The notes under the pieces are model-generated. The model ran no database searches, was not told the origin of the DNA, and was given only the letters and a program-made list of their open reading frames with translations. A stretch of 64,000 bases of DNA from Podospora comata (lineage: Eukaryota > Ascomycota > Sordariomycetes > Sordariales > Podosporaceae), in NCBI GenBank assembly GCA_017354895.1, contig CP071497.1, positions 2,170,001 through 2,234,000 of the forward strand. Reading direction: 5' to 3'. Made by a program: the position numbers and the translations under genes. This document shows positions 9,632-20,110 of the stretch, piece after piece. The number at the start of each line of letters is the position of its first letter. Positions within the stretch are counted from its first letter, which is position 1.

Positions 9632-12600
9632 TCTTTCAGGAAAGCAAAAGGGAAACGGAGGGAGGGGTTGTTGTTATCGGCGGGCGGCCAACAGGCCTTG
9701 GTCGAGCGGCAAAGGACGCGGCGTCGGTATGTATCTGTGGACTGGGAGAGCAGAGAGCGAAAGAGCTCTGGACAGGTCGTCAACAAAGTTAAATATGTTC
9801 CTTCCAAAAAAAAAAAAAATCCGGGACAGACGCGTTGGAAAGGTACCCCTTCTTGGCGTGAAAGTACGGGGACAGGGGGTGGAGGGGAAAGGGTTCGGTA
9901 ATCGCGAGGGTTGTCAATGTTGATGTCTAGCAAGCCGCAGCAATTCATTCGCATGAGCATGCGCTGAGCCCCTCCGAGGCAAGATGTGGCGTGCGGGATC
10001 AAGCGTCTAGCGATACGACGAAGGACGGTAAAGGACCTGGAGCGCTCCCGACGGAGCGGTCAAGGACAGGACAAGGGCAGTTCACATCGACTTACCTGCA
10101 GCTTGGGATTCGGATTCGGGGGACGGACGAGGAACGGAGGAGTTACGGAAAGCGTCGTTTAGCAAGCGCAGTTGGGACGAGGGGAAACGTTGATTGAGCG
10201 GCAAATGCGGTGGGGAGAGGAGAGAGAGCTTTGAGCTACTCGAGTGAGAAAAAGAGTCTGGCCAACGTGCTGACAACCACAGCACAACACAGCAAAGCCA
10301 GGTGAGGCGAGCAGGTGGACAAGTCAAGACCGGGGTGGGGTTGATGATGGCTGGTTGTGGGCAATCTAGATCTTCGATTGGGCACAGGGCTAGCCGTGCA
10401 GGGTTCATGCTGATCACTGCCAAGCACGTGGAGTTCCGAGGGTCGACTGCGTAAGGACAAGAAACCACCGACTGCTGCCAGGCTGCCGACTGCCCTCATT
10501 CCATCATCGCCATGACTGATGTCTCATTCAATCTCCAGACTTCCAGGAATTCCCAATCCCCATCCAGAAGACGCTCTCTGGAACGGTTTGCCCCTTTCCT
10601 GTACATGCGCCGCGGGCATGTTACGCGCCGCTTGGTTCGTCGAGGCTATCCGTTTTCAGCTGTGCATGCTTAGGTCGCTACCTTATCACAAAGTCTATCA
10701 GCTACCGGACAATTAAAGCGTTGCCCATAGGCCCTAGCTGAATTTAACTTTAGATCTCTCGGGGGTGCTATCCAAGAGGAGCTTCTTCTCCGAATCATCG
10801 ACCTCAGAAGACTTCAATTAACAGTTTCGGGATATGGCACCCCCCACGCATGCCGGAGTCAAAGTTCCCTCACCACAGCCTTCAATTTCTCTCACCATCT
10901 CGATCAGTTGACCGAGGAAGCACGTCATGTTCACACCTTTCCCAGCACGTCCTGCATCATCACACAAATTACACTGAAATAAGGATCCCCGCCGAGATAT
11001 TGTGCTCCAAGTGCCGGCGGTGCACATGCAGCCCCGGACACCACTAACCCTTTAGCAAGTCGCCACATCCGCTTCCAGACACCATTGGGCCATGAAGGGA
11101 TTTTGCTCACCATCGACTTCCCGCTTTCTCCCAGTCCCCACGAAGACATGTCGTTCGAGATATACATTGGCGTTGATGTATGACGCCCAAGTTGGATTAG
11201 CTCCGGTCTTCACCGGCAGGTTCCATTGGCTGGATCCTCGAAATCGTCAGTGTGGAGCTGCTGAACAGCCCCCGTGGACCACTCACGACTCAGCTACCAG
11301 CAGGGGGCTTGCAGACGAGCTTGGGCCATATCAAACCTCCAACCTCCAATCTCCATCCTCCAACGAGCTCTCAGTAACGCCATCTCGATAACCACCCGTG
11401 GGAGCATTTTCTGTCTTCTTTGGCGGGAGCGAGATTTCGTTTCGAGATGAGACGTCTCAACACGCGGATGCCGCCTTTCGCTTTCATAATAACGCAAAGA
11501 GTTGAGAGGTCCAGAATCTCGATACATCTAACACCCCAACTCCAAGAATCCCCAACCAATCGAGGGCAGGCCGAAGTCACATCAGAACATGGCATTGCAT
11601 AGCTCATTGCATCGTGGTCATGCACCCTCGCTGATATAAAATACCCGCCAGCCCTGGTGAAACATAGAAGCTCATCTACACGCTCTTGCACAGCCCTATG
11701 TAAAACAACGGAGCTGTGGCATGGCAGCCACACACTCACAGACCACAACCTTGTGTTTCTCCGAGCCATTCAGCATCCAAGACTACAAACTAGCGCAGAG
11801 AAACTTCAAGCCTCACAAGATACTGGTCCCTGAATGTCTTAGATGGCCCTCCCTCCCCGTCTCAGACGGCGAACGAGGGCTGTGCAACGTTTCCCCACAG
11901 CGTTGATGACAAAAACGGTGCATGGAGAAACCCAGGAGGAGGCCTTAAACGGCCCTTTTGTCCCTAAGAAGCCTCAAGCAACACTCTCTCCACTCCACCA
12001 TCAAAGCAAAACAAGTTAGCTCCCGAGGATGACAGCTGGATGTACATCATGTAATGCTACCAGATCCCTGGGAGCACCCGGCCCGGGGGTGGACGGGGAG
12101 CATGCGCCACACTTCTCCCGCTGGCTACCACCCTGCCGGATCCTCCTTCTCGGTCCCTGATCTGGTTTAAATCAAGTTTTCTTTGTTCCAATTCTAGGCT
12201 GGTTACCTCCGGTGGTAATGCTCAGACGGGCACTACGGGCAAAATCCGGGGTAGCACGCAGCTGACCATCTTGGTTCACAATGCCCCATCGGAGATGCAA
12301 AAGGCCATAGCCTACTTTTCTACTCGTCAGCTAGCTACTCATACTCTCACATCAACGTCAGATCTGACTCTCGCTCTATCTCGGCAACCAACAGACTTCA
12401 GCGCTGCCCCCCTTCCGGACCACCCAAATGTTGGTCATGGGGGTGGGTAAGGTGAGTTTGTAGGAGGAGGGTATAGGTGCTGCAATGGGCATGTCTCACA
12501 TATAGACCTTGACTACTTGACAAGCAATATCAGAAGCAGACGAAGGGGGTGGGAGTATGACACAAACATGATATCGCACCAACGCGGTGACCAGTACAAG

Positions 12601-12799
12601 CAGCCGTCCATTCATGCTCACGATCTATAATCGTCAACTCTAATAGTAGGATGTGTTGGCACCTTGCTTAGGTCTCTCTAAAGATTACCAGTCCGTTTAC
12701 GATACACTTGGACCAAAAAGCTAAACCTTTAGGATAAATTAAATAACAGCCATGGAAGTAACAGCACCAATACATGAAAATACATGAGGTATACACAGA
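9632..12799. other. Gene-poor region, about 3.2 kb
   Basis: Upstream of the metacaspase start, so its promoter and 5' UTR lie at the low end. Frames of up to about 130 codons occur on both strands, but none shows conserved-looking sequence, good start context or splice partners. I see no RNA gene or transposon ends. Confidence 0.5.
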
Positions 12800-15300
12800 A
12801 ACCAAGGATTACGTTCCACCCCATCCTTGCCCTTCTTCCCTCTATCTTTCTTTGTAATTACCCAGTCTTCTTCCTGAGCAACAACCCTTTCTTCCCATCC
12901 AACAAATCTCTCTTTTGATCTGGCCGACGACCTTGTCAAAAAGGCCGTCTAGTTGCATCCAGAACCTTGCCTGAAGCCTCCTAGTGATATCAAGGACTAC
13001 TTTGGATGATCCAGAATCAGGTAGATAGTAGCCGCCAAATATCATCCGGCACCTCTGGTCCATTTCGGAGGAGTCGATGACCTTGTCATAAAGCTACCAG
13101 CAACTGGTAAGATTTTGTTATCGTACCTCAGGGTATCTTCCAAAGGCTGCTACAAATGTTGCTTTGGTAATCTTGCCCTGGTGGGCATCGCCTTTCCACC
13201 TCTCGTCTGGGAACTCCTTCCTGGGGTGTAGAGTTGGTCTGTGTCATTTTAGAGCAACTGGGCTGATGTTTCGAGGTTACGCCCTCGAGGCCCTTCCACA
13301 TCAATTTGACGTCCTTAAGACTGTTGACGTAGTGATCGGGTCTGGCTCCGCAGTCTGGTTCTTTGTGGACGTCAGTGTCGATATAATCCCAGACCTCATA
13401 ACAGCGTCAACCACGCTCCTCTGTACCGACAAGAGGCATAGGTGCAATCAACCCTGACGCGCGGTTACAGTATTGACCATATATTGAGAAGCGGTGCCTC
13501 GGCCTTGCACAACAGTCGGTGTGCCTGCGAAGCGAGCTAATGTATCTTAAAAGATAGTTACTGCGCCTCAAACGATAGCTGGCATACCTTGAAATATAGT
13601 CGGTGAGCCTCATGAGATGGCCGGGCTTGGAGTTATGACCAAAATGTCTTCTGAGGGGCATTATTATAGCCGTTCTGATTGTCCGGCCTTTGCCACTGTC
13701 GTTTCCTCGAACTGTATCAAACATTCTGGCCGCGTGAACTCTTCTCAATGAGCATCTGACGTTGGTTCGTAGATGAGGTCTTCGAATTGAACTGGCTTCA
13801 TCATATCGTACGCAATCATCATCTCACGGCCGTTTTGGTTGTCCAAAACATACATGGTCTCATCCAGGTCGTGCCCGTCAGTGATCTGCACGTAGAGTTT
13901 TGGACGTCTTCCCCAGTTGCCGTTGCCCTTGCAGCATTACGGACCTGAGTCCTTTCGGGCTCAGGAACACTACTCGGGTGCGGGATATGTGCCTCGGACT
14001 TCCAGGTTTCGGAATAATGCTGAAATGGATGCAACCACCAGGCTGACTGTGCCAGTTGATGTACGGCTACATGCTAATGGCCGAGAACCAAGAAGTCTTC
14101 AAGCCGAGGCCGGAGAGGTTTGAACTTCCCATCGTTCCCTTCTGCACTGCTCGAAAATCGTGGTTCAATCCCAAACTCCTCTTCTGCGAAGAAGTACTGG
14201 TACCGGTAGAGCCGTTGAACCACCATTGCGGGGTACATCAGATGCATCGGGTTGGCATCTCTGAGCTTATTAAGGGTCTCAATGACAACTTGCCAGATTT
14301 GTTTGTTGATATGGTCGAAAACTGGAAGCAGGAGAATGGTCCGGCGAGGGCTTGACGATATTCTCGATTTCGACATCGGGGTTCATTTCAGAGACCGCAC
14401 GATACTCGTTGTCTTCCTGCTTGAGATATGCTACGACTGGCGCCTCACTCTTTCCACCACGTTCCAGTAAAACACGCTGGGTATCACCGATCTCTTGTTG
14501 TGTAAAAGTCTGTGTCTTCTGTAGACCACTGCTTGCGCAAAAAATACAGGAGGAATCGCTTGGTATTCTCGAGGGCGTCCTTTCGCCAGTACTCTACCAT
14601 CGGGATCAAGTAGTCTGTCCGTTGTCCAGACACACAATTCAGTTTGGCGAGACCAGAGTTCTTTCCGGTAATCCGGTCCGATTTGACATGCTTCTCGATA
14701 CTTTCCTTGCTGATCTTGGCGCCTATGAGAACTATAGGGGACATGTTAGACACATCAATGCCGCAGAGAACAGCCTTGCCCCTGATTAGCTGTTTGTAGA
14801 AGCTTTCTGTCTGTGTTCTGCGGATGGTCCTCGGAACTAGTATAGATCGTCCGAAGTAGTAAATATCGTGCTGGTCAAGGCCCATCACATAATCTCCTCC
14901 TCAGTAAACTCAGTTGACTTGACTATCAGCTCACCCTCTGTGCTGGGTGAAACCTCAGGCCGGGGAGTTTTGACGGGAATCAGATCCTCGATCCGAGTGC
15001 CCAGGCAGCGGATGCTCTGGTTGGAGGTGAGACGATGAGCTCCCAGTATTATCGCCAACCACATATGTCAATTGGGTGCTGACCGTTGGCAGAAGTAAGG
15101 GGGGTATATGGAGGTTGCTTCCATCGCCACGGATAGCCATCTGAGCATGATTGCAAATTCGGATAACTTAGTTGACGGCTTTTTCTACTTGGTGATACTG
15201 TTGCTGCTTGGGTGAGCCAGTACAAGAGTGTCGGGGATTGTGTTGGTCGCTTCGAAGAACACGAGTAGACGGCCTCCAAGTCAAAACAATTTGGTCTCAT
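12800..15300 (-). pseudogene. Degenerate relic of one or more large minus-strand genes
   Basis: Protein-like stretches in all three minus frames follow one another and are broken by stops and frame changes that good introns do not explain. In transcript order: a frame containing EDLIPVKTPRPEVSPSTEGE (near 14990); FGRSILVPRTIRRTQTESFY (near 14840, open to 14484); ALENTKRFLLYFL; IGDTQRVLLERGGKSEAPVV (near 14480); INKQIWQVVIETLNKLRDAN (near 14300); YVQITDGHDLDETMYVLDNQ (near 13880); a 7-residue repeat (13503-13628); VWDYIDTDVHKEPDC (near 13390); and IFGGYYLPDSGSSKVVLDIT (near 13030). Base composition is poorer in GC than in neighbouring genes. Some stops fall where sister repeat units have CAA, which would fit C-to-T decay such as RIP, but that is inference. 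I do not recognise the ancestral family. It could also be several fused relics, or a live intron-rich gene whose splicing I cannot resolve. Confidence 0.5.
13503..13628. repeat. Degenerate 21-bp tandem repeat, about 6 units
   Basis: Six consecutive 21-bp units in register (starts 13503, 13524, 13545, 13566, 13587, 13608), diverged by about 30-50%. Read on the minus strand in the frame that looks coding, they give seven-residue units such as GSPTIFQ and GTPTVVQ, with TGA and TAA replacing the last codon in two units. A second frame is open but not repetitive in a protein-like way. Confidence 0.7.
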
Positions 15301-16577
15301 ATATTCTGGAAGGAAGCTAGCGTTGGGAGTCGTAAGCAGCTCAGGATGATGCTTACATAATATAAGCGAAGCCCAGAAGTCGATAACATCTCAACTTTGC
15401 TTGGTAGATGATTGAGCCATCTCTGAGATGGTTGGATATGAGGTACGTGAGTGGAATCGGAGAGTGAATTTGGATGGTGCCAGCTCCCAACATTCATTAC
15501 CCGGTTCATTGGTATAGATGCTGGTGTTTCTCTGCCGATTTCCCATCCAAAATAAAATTATACGGTTGTTGATGATGAAAGTGCTGGTCGCAAATTTCCG
15601 CGGGTTGAGCGTGACTTCCTCTTGCGAATTTTTTCTTTACACTAACTGGATCTTACCAGGCAAGAGCCAGGTCGGTGTACCAATCGTACCTTCCAATAAC
15701 ATATTTAAGCAATAAAATGCAGCCAATAATTGACACAGTGATCTTTAAACCCAAAATCTAGCCCTGTGCCAAAAGTCTTTCTATTGTGGTCGACATCATA
15801 TACATTCAAGCCATCAGTTCTACCCAAGTCGGTGAGAGTCTCCTGTAAGCCCAACCGAGGCAGCCAAACTATTTCAAGATCAATGGCAGTATAATGTAAT
15901 GAATAAATATACCATATATGCCAACCATCCTAGTTTTAATACCCCTTCCACGCAAGACCTAAAGATCACGAAACCGTTGACAGCACCCAGTGCACCGTCA
16001 GATTGCTTGGCCAAAGTCCCTCCAATTTATGACAGTTATACGTAACTAAGGTACCTATCTTGTGGCATTTCCGGTAACACAATCACGACTCATCTGGCTA
16101 CTCCAACTTTCGCAGTTTCAAGATTTATTTACAGAGTAGACTGTACCCTTGTTTACTATGCACGTTGTCGTATTATTTACAGCTATCGATCCCAAGGTAA
16201 ACAGTGCAACTGAATCATATTAGTAAACATCAGGCTCATGTTTATGTAATAATTCATTGTTTTCCGATGATCAGAACTATATTCTTGTCTTCAACTCTCA
16301 CCAAGTCCCCCCCATAATTCACGGAATAAACCCACGCATTTAGCTCTTCTGAGGTATCTCAGGTTGCCGCCTCGTTAAAATAACTTAGCATCCACCATGG
16401 CTTATTTAGTCTGCAATTCATTGGAATGGACATAATTAACCGGCGCCTCTCTGCCCAAGTTATGTGGTGGTGCAATTCCAAAAAAAAAAATTGAGGAAAA
16501 AAAAAAAGGTCCAGGTGGGGTTGGTACCACACATGAGCCACATTTCTCCTTTCCAAATCAGTCAACAGTCAGCATCG
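15301..16577. other. AT-rich intergenic region
   Basis: Low-GC sequence between the gene relic and the tRNA gene, with no credible ORF, repeat boundary or RNA gene that I can see. It could be further decayed DNA. Confidence 0.5.
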
Positions 16578-16677
16578 GTCAGCATGGCAGAGTGGTCTAA
16601 TGCGTTAGACTTGAATATCCATCACATTCAGGTATCTAATTCCTTCGGGAGCGTAGGTTCGAACCCTACTGCTGACG
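16578..16677 (+). tRNA. tRNA-Ser (anticodon UGA) with an 18-nt intron
   Basis: The 7-bp acceptor stem GTCAGCA/TGCTGAC pairs perfectly, with discriminator G at 16677. The D arm reads GCAGAGTGGTCTAATGC. The anticodon stem TTAGA/TCTAA encloses the loop CTTGAAA once the insertion 16616-16633 is removed. That insertion sits one base 3' of anticodon TGA (16612-16614), the standard position for nuclear tRNA introns. A long variable arm (TTCCTTCGGGAG) marks a class II tRNA, and the T arm is GTAGGTTCGAACCCTAC with the B-box GGTTCGAACCC. The anticodon and long arm fit tRNA-Ser decoding UCA/UCN. The intron boundary is ambiguous by one base. Confidence 0.95.
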
Positions 16678-17100
16678 ATAATCTTTTGCATTTTTCCACA
16701 CCTCACCCATTTCATGAAGGGGATATTTTTGTGAGCATAGAGACAAATCATTGACTCTTTTTTATATTTCACCTGCTTTGATTATGTTATCGGCAATGAT
16801 ATGACCGCGCAAACGCCCAAAAGACTTCAGCAATGTACATTTACAATAGGAATACAAAAACGCTAGCTAGCTAAAACTTACATCAGTAGGTATTCCCGGC
16901 ATGCATGCCTCTTTTCTTGCGTTCCTTAGCCTCCGAGGAAACAAAACTCCAATTCATGCCCCACGTAATCATGAATGCCAGGTCCATACTTACTCCATGC
17001 CCAAGTAATGAAACAAAATGGAAACGATGCGCTAGAGATGTACAGCATTTTCCAGGTACAGATACACACCAACATAAATATTTCTTCAACCCAAACCCCT
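16678..17100. other. Intergenic, no gene seen
   Basis: Between the tRNA gene and the 3' end of a minus-strand gene. No recognisable feature beyond the presumed 3' UTR and the polymerase III terminator region of the tRNA. Confidence 0.6.
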
Positions 17101-19099
17101 TCAGTAATAATTTCCTACCCCGTCACCTCCCCCAGCTTGATAACCTCCGCCGCCGCCGCCGCCTTGATACCCACCGTTATTATTCGACTTGTTATTTTGC
17201 TGATTATTCGCATGGTAGAATCCAGGGTTAGAGGGATTCGAGGGCCCCTTGGGGATAGGCTGCTGTGTATCCTCGTACATGGCTGCAAACCCTCCCTGGC
17301 TATCTCTCCCGCCAACATCGTCAAGCGACTTGTAGTGATGAGTGTGATGACCTCCCCTGTCTCCCCCACCACGACCGCCGCGGGCCCCCTTAGGAGCCCC
17401 TCCGCGTTGGCCCCTGAAGTTCCCACCACCTCCTCTTCCACCACCCCGACCAAAACCACCGCCACCTCCCCGATTCCCTCCCCGACTGACCTGTGGAAAG
17501 TTATTTTGGTTGTTATTATTGCTATTAAAATTCCTCCCACCGCCACCAGGACCAGTCGGAGGATGGTGGTGATGGTTCCCCTGTCTCGACCGGAAATCAT
17601 CCTCATGAGCGGTATGCTTCCTCTTCGCTCCTCTAAAGTAGCCGCCGTCGTAAGAACCCTCTCTATGACTCGTCCCATCAATGCGCAGCAGCACTTTCTC
17701 GGCAACCTTTGTCTCAAACACAAACGCCTGCTCCGGAGAAACCGGCTTCCAGTGCTGAATCTTTGCGGCATCCGCGTGTCTCGCGCCCCTCCTGAGGGCG
17801 AGGACGACCAGTGGGACCGGGTTTCCAGTGTGGTATGACGCGTCTGCAGGGACAGGCTTCAGAGAAACAGCCCAGACGTTGTCTTCAAAGCAAGCCGTGC
17901 CACTGACTTGCCAGCTCATCCTCTTGCCCCAACCACCGACTTTCCGAAGCAGATCCTCCGGACAAGGACGAGGGCAAATCATGATGTTATTAGCATGCAG
18001 CTTAATCTCGCTGTCGGGAAGGTTGGGGATTGGCATCAGGTCCAGCAACCGTCGCGTGTCGGCGCTAGAGATTAGATACCCCGTCCAGAAAACTTGTCTT
18101 TTGATCACCCAGCGCTCGCCTCGGGAGCCGCGTCGTCTCTTGGTCAGTGACGCGTTGTGATCTTTGATAATGGACCGAACCTCGGCCACTTCCACCACCG
18201 GGTCGAGATAGGCTGCCATGTCTGCCACGTGAATCACTTCCCCATTGATCGGGCCTCTCGTCGGCGAGGTATTCTGTTGCTCGTTGAAGTTCGCCAAGAA
18301 AGTCTGAAAGCTCTTGACGTGCTTTATTCTGTCTTCGTAGATACGAATCTCCTCCGCATGTCTGTATGTTTCCATCAAAGTGCTGAGAAATTTCTCCTTG
18401 AAGTCGAGTGTGCTGGTGAAATGCTGGTTATCAGGGCCGACGGCGGGCTTGAGACAAACCATGTCGAACTCGAGACCCTTGCTCTTTACTATCCGCTTAA
18501 TCAGTTCACTGAAACCGGACTCGGATCGACCGGTCAACAGGACGCAGAAAGCATCCTTTTGTTGTGTGCTCAGTTGGACGAGCTCGACAATCTTCTCGTT
18601 CCACCATCCCTCCCATGCGCGCGGCTCCTCTTTCGCGATGCCTTCGCCCGTCGCGGCGAGAATCCGGGAATCGTGCCACCATCCACCGTTTACAAACGCA
18701 TCGGGGTTCGAGAGTGTGCCTATCGTTGGATTGTTCCAGATCTTGGGATTGGGTAAAGGGGTTTTGAAGACTGGCGCGCAGCGCGTTCTGTTAGCGACTG
18801 GTTATGTCATATCGAGGATGCACCAAGGGACATCTTACGGGTATTATCAAAATCGTAGATGTGAATCGCCTGGATCTTGTCGACAGCTATGATGCGACAC
18901 GATATTAGTACTCATCTCCGACTCAGTCAGGGACCACTGAAGATAATGCGAACGAACCTGGGAGCTGCTTGTTGAGGATGGACCACCTGCCCATCGCAGT
19001 GACAGTATGTTGGGGGCTTACAGCAGGACTGCTGCCATTGGCCTGACTGACGGTGCCAAAACTATCATTGTTGAAGGCGGAAAAGGCTGATGTTCCCAT
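17101..19099 (-). CDS. HAD-like 'Swiss Army Knife' RNA-repair-type protein with RGG tail
   Basis: Exons 19099-18958, 18886-18839 and 18770-17101 join to a 619-aa protein. The N-terminal half carries a HAD-type phosphatase start (IHIYDFDNTLFKTP, with D59 and D61 as the nucleophile and acid/base pair split by intron 2), then the WNNPTIGTLSNPDAF and VNGGWWHD sequences and a second HAD motif (LLTGRS). This arrangement matches the fungal HAD domain (HAD_SAK_1) named for predicted RNA-repair proteins; the activity of such fungal proteins is not established as far as I know. The C-terminal tail is His/Asn-rich and then RGG-rich (GFGRGGGRGGGG, about residues 485-540), typical of RNA-binding tails and arginine methylation. 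The start MGTSAF was chosen on protein appearance; an in-frame upstream ATG (19168) would add 23 residues. Intron 1 uses the unusual donor GTTCGT. Confidence 0.85.
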
Positions 19100-19642
19100 G
19101 ACTTGTCGTACCAATGTTTTCTTACGAGAGACGTGTTGCAGGAGTAAGGACCATGGCGAGCTCATCACTTGCGACGACGAAAGGCTGAAGGCGATGAACT
19201 AGGCGCTAACAATTTCACGTTCGCCTTGCTGCAGGCTGCATGGATGTCTGGAAAGAGTGGGGCGAGCCACGGAAGCCAAGTTTGAGTTTTGGGACTTGCA
19301 AGTCTCCAATGTGCACTTATCCGAGTCAGAACGCATCACCTATAATTGCATGTCTATAACCTCAAGTCTCCGAGCGGATATGTGGTCAACTCGAGCAACC
19401 TAATATCGAATTTGCTAGTGTCTTCATCCCTTCTGAGCGGCCCAAGTAGATAATGCGACCTGCGGTATATATCTCTCCATACAATGCAAAGGAAAAGCCA
19501 AGTATTTTTTCTCGAAACCAACGCCAAAAATGAAGCTCCCCATACAACGCCTTGCCCTAGTCTTTGTTCGATCCGAACCGCAGAAGCGTACCGTAGATGG
19601 AACTGATGAAGATCATGAATGGAACTGAAAATGAACACGCCT
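19100..19642. promoter_or_regulatory. Intergenic between two minus-strand genes
   Basis: Should contain the promoter and 5' UTR of the HAD-type gene and the 3' UTR of the zinc-finger gene. No specific site is recognised. Confidence 0.5.
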
Positions 19643-20110
19643 TTAAGCAATATCGATCTCCATGTCCATCTTGGGCTTCACAGGGCCGTTGTCCACCCCG
19701 AGACCCGAAGCAGCGTTCGCCTCTTTGTGAGTGAAAGCGCCATCCTTGAGCTGCTTCAATCTATAAAAATTGTTAGCATGACTGTTCTCTACAGGTCATT
19801 GCTGAGATGTCGCTTACTGTCTCCTATGAGGCTTGCCCTTCTTGTGAGAGGTCAGGTTGGTCTCGGTGTCGAACCACTTGGCGCATGGGATGCAGTAGTG
19901 CTGCCCCAGACCGGGGAGATCCTCTACATCCTTGGTCTCCTTGTAGAGCTCAAGATGTCTTGGAGAGGCAATATCAGAGGCAATCTGGTCCAGGTCGCTG
20001 TGAGAAGTGTTAGTTGATGTCCTGTACTCATGTAATTTTGGTCTGTGCGTCACAACTCACCGACGTCTCCGCCTCGTCTTGGCCATCGAACGCTTTGCAA
20101 AGACACCCAT
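19643..20110 (-). CDS. BUD20/ZNF593-type C2H2 zinc-finger protein, 60S ribosome assembly
   Basis: Three exons, 20110-20061, 19997-19818 and 19760-19643, give 115 aa. The start of the body is a poly-Arg nuclear-import-like stretch (MAKTRRRRRDLDQI). The single U1-like C2H2 finger reads HYCIPCAKWFDTETNLTSH with C52, C55, H68 and H74. The preceding LPGLGQHYC is a hallmark of the BUD20/ZNF593 family. In yeast, Bud20 is a shuttling factor on pre-60S particles that aids nuclear export. Both introns have textbook sites (GTGAGT and GTAAGC donors, CTAAC branches). Translation may begin at 20110 (MGVFAKRS) or at the second ATG, 20086 (MAKTRR), which matches the family start better. Confidence 0.9.

Noticed and set aside
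13164-13457. 97-codon plus-strand frame in the relic region
   Set aside because: The minus strand gives better protein-like fragments through the same interval, and this frame has no start context or partners.
12800-15300. A live retrotransposon or a polyketide/defence gene
   Set aside because: No reverse transcriptase, integrase, LTR pair, terminal inverted repeats or target-site duplication could be seen; the fragments resemble no family I can name.
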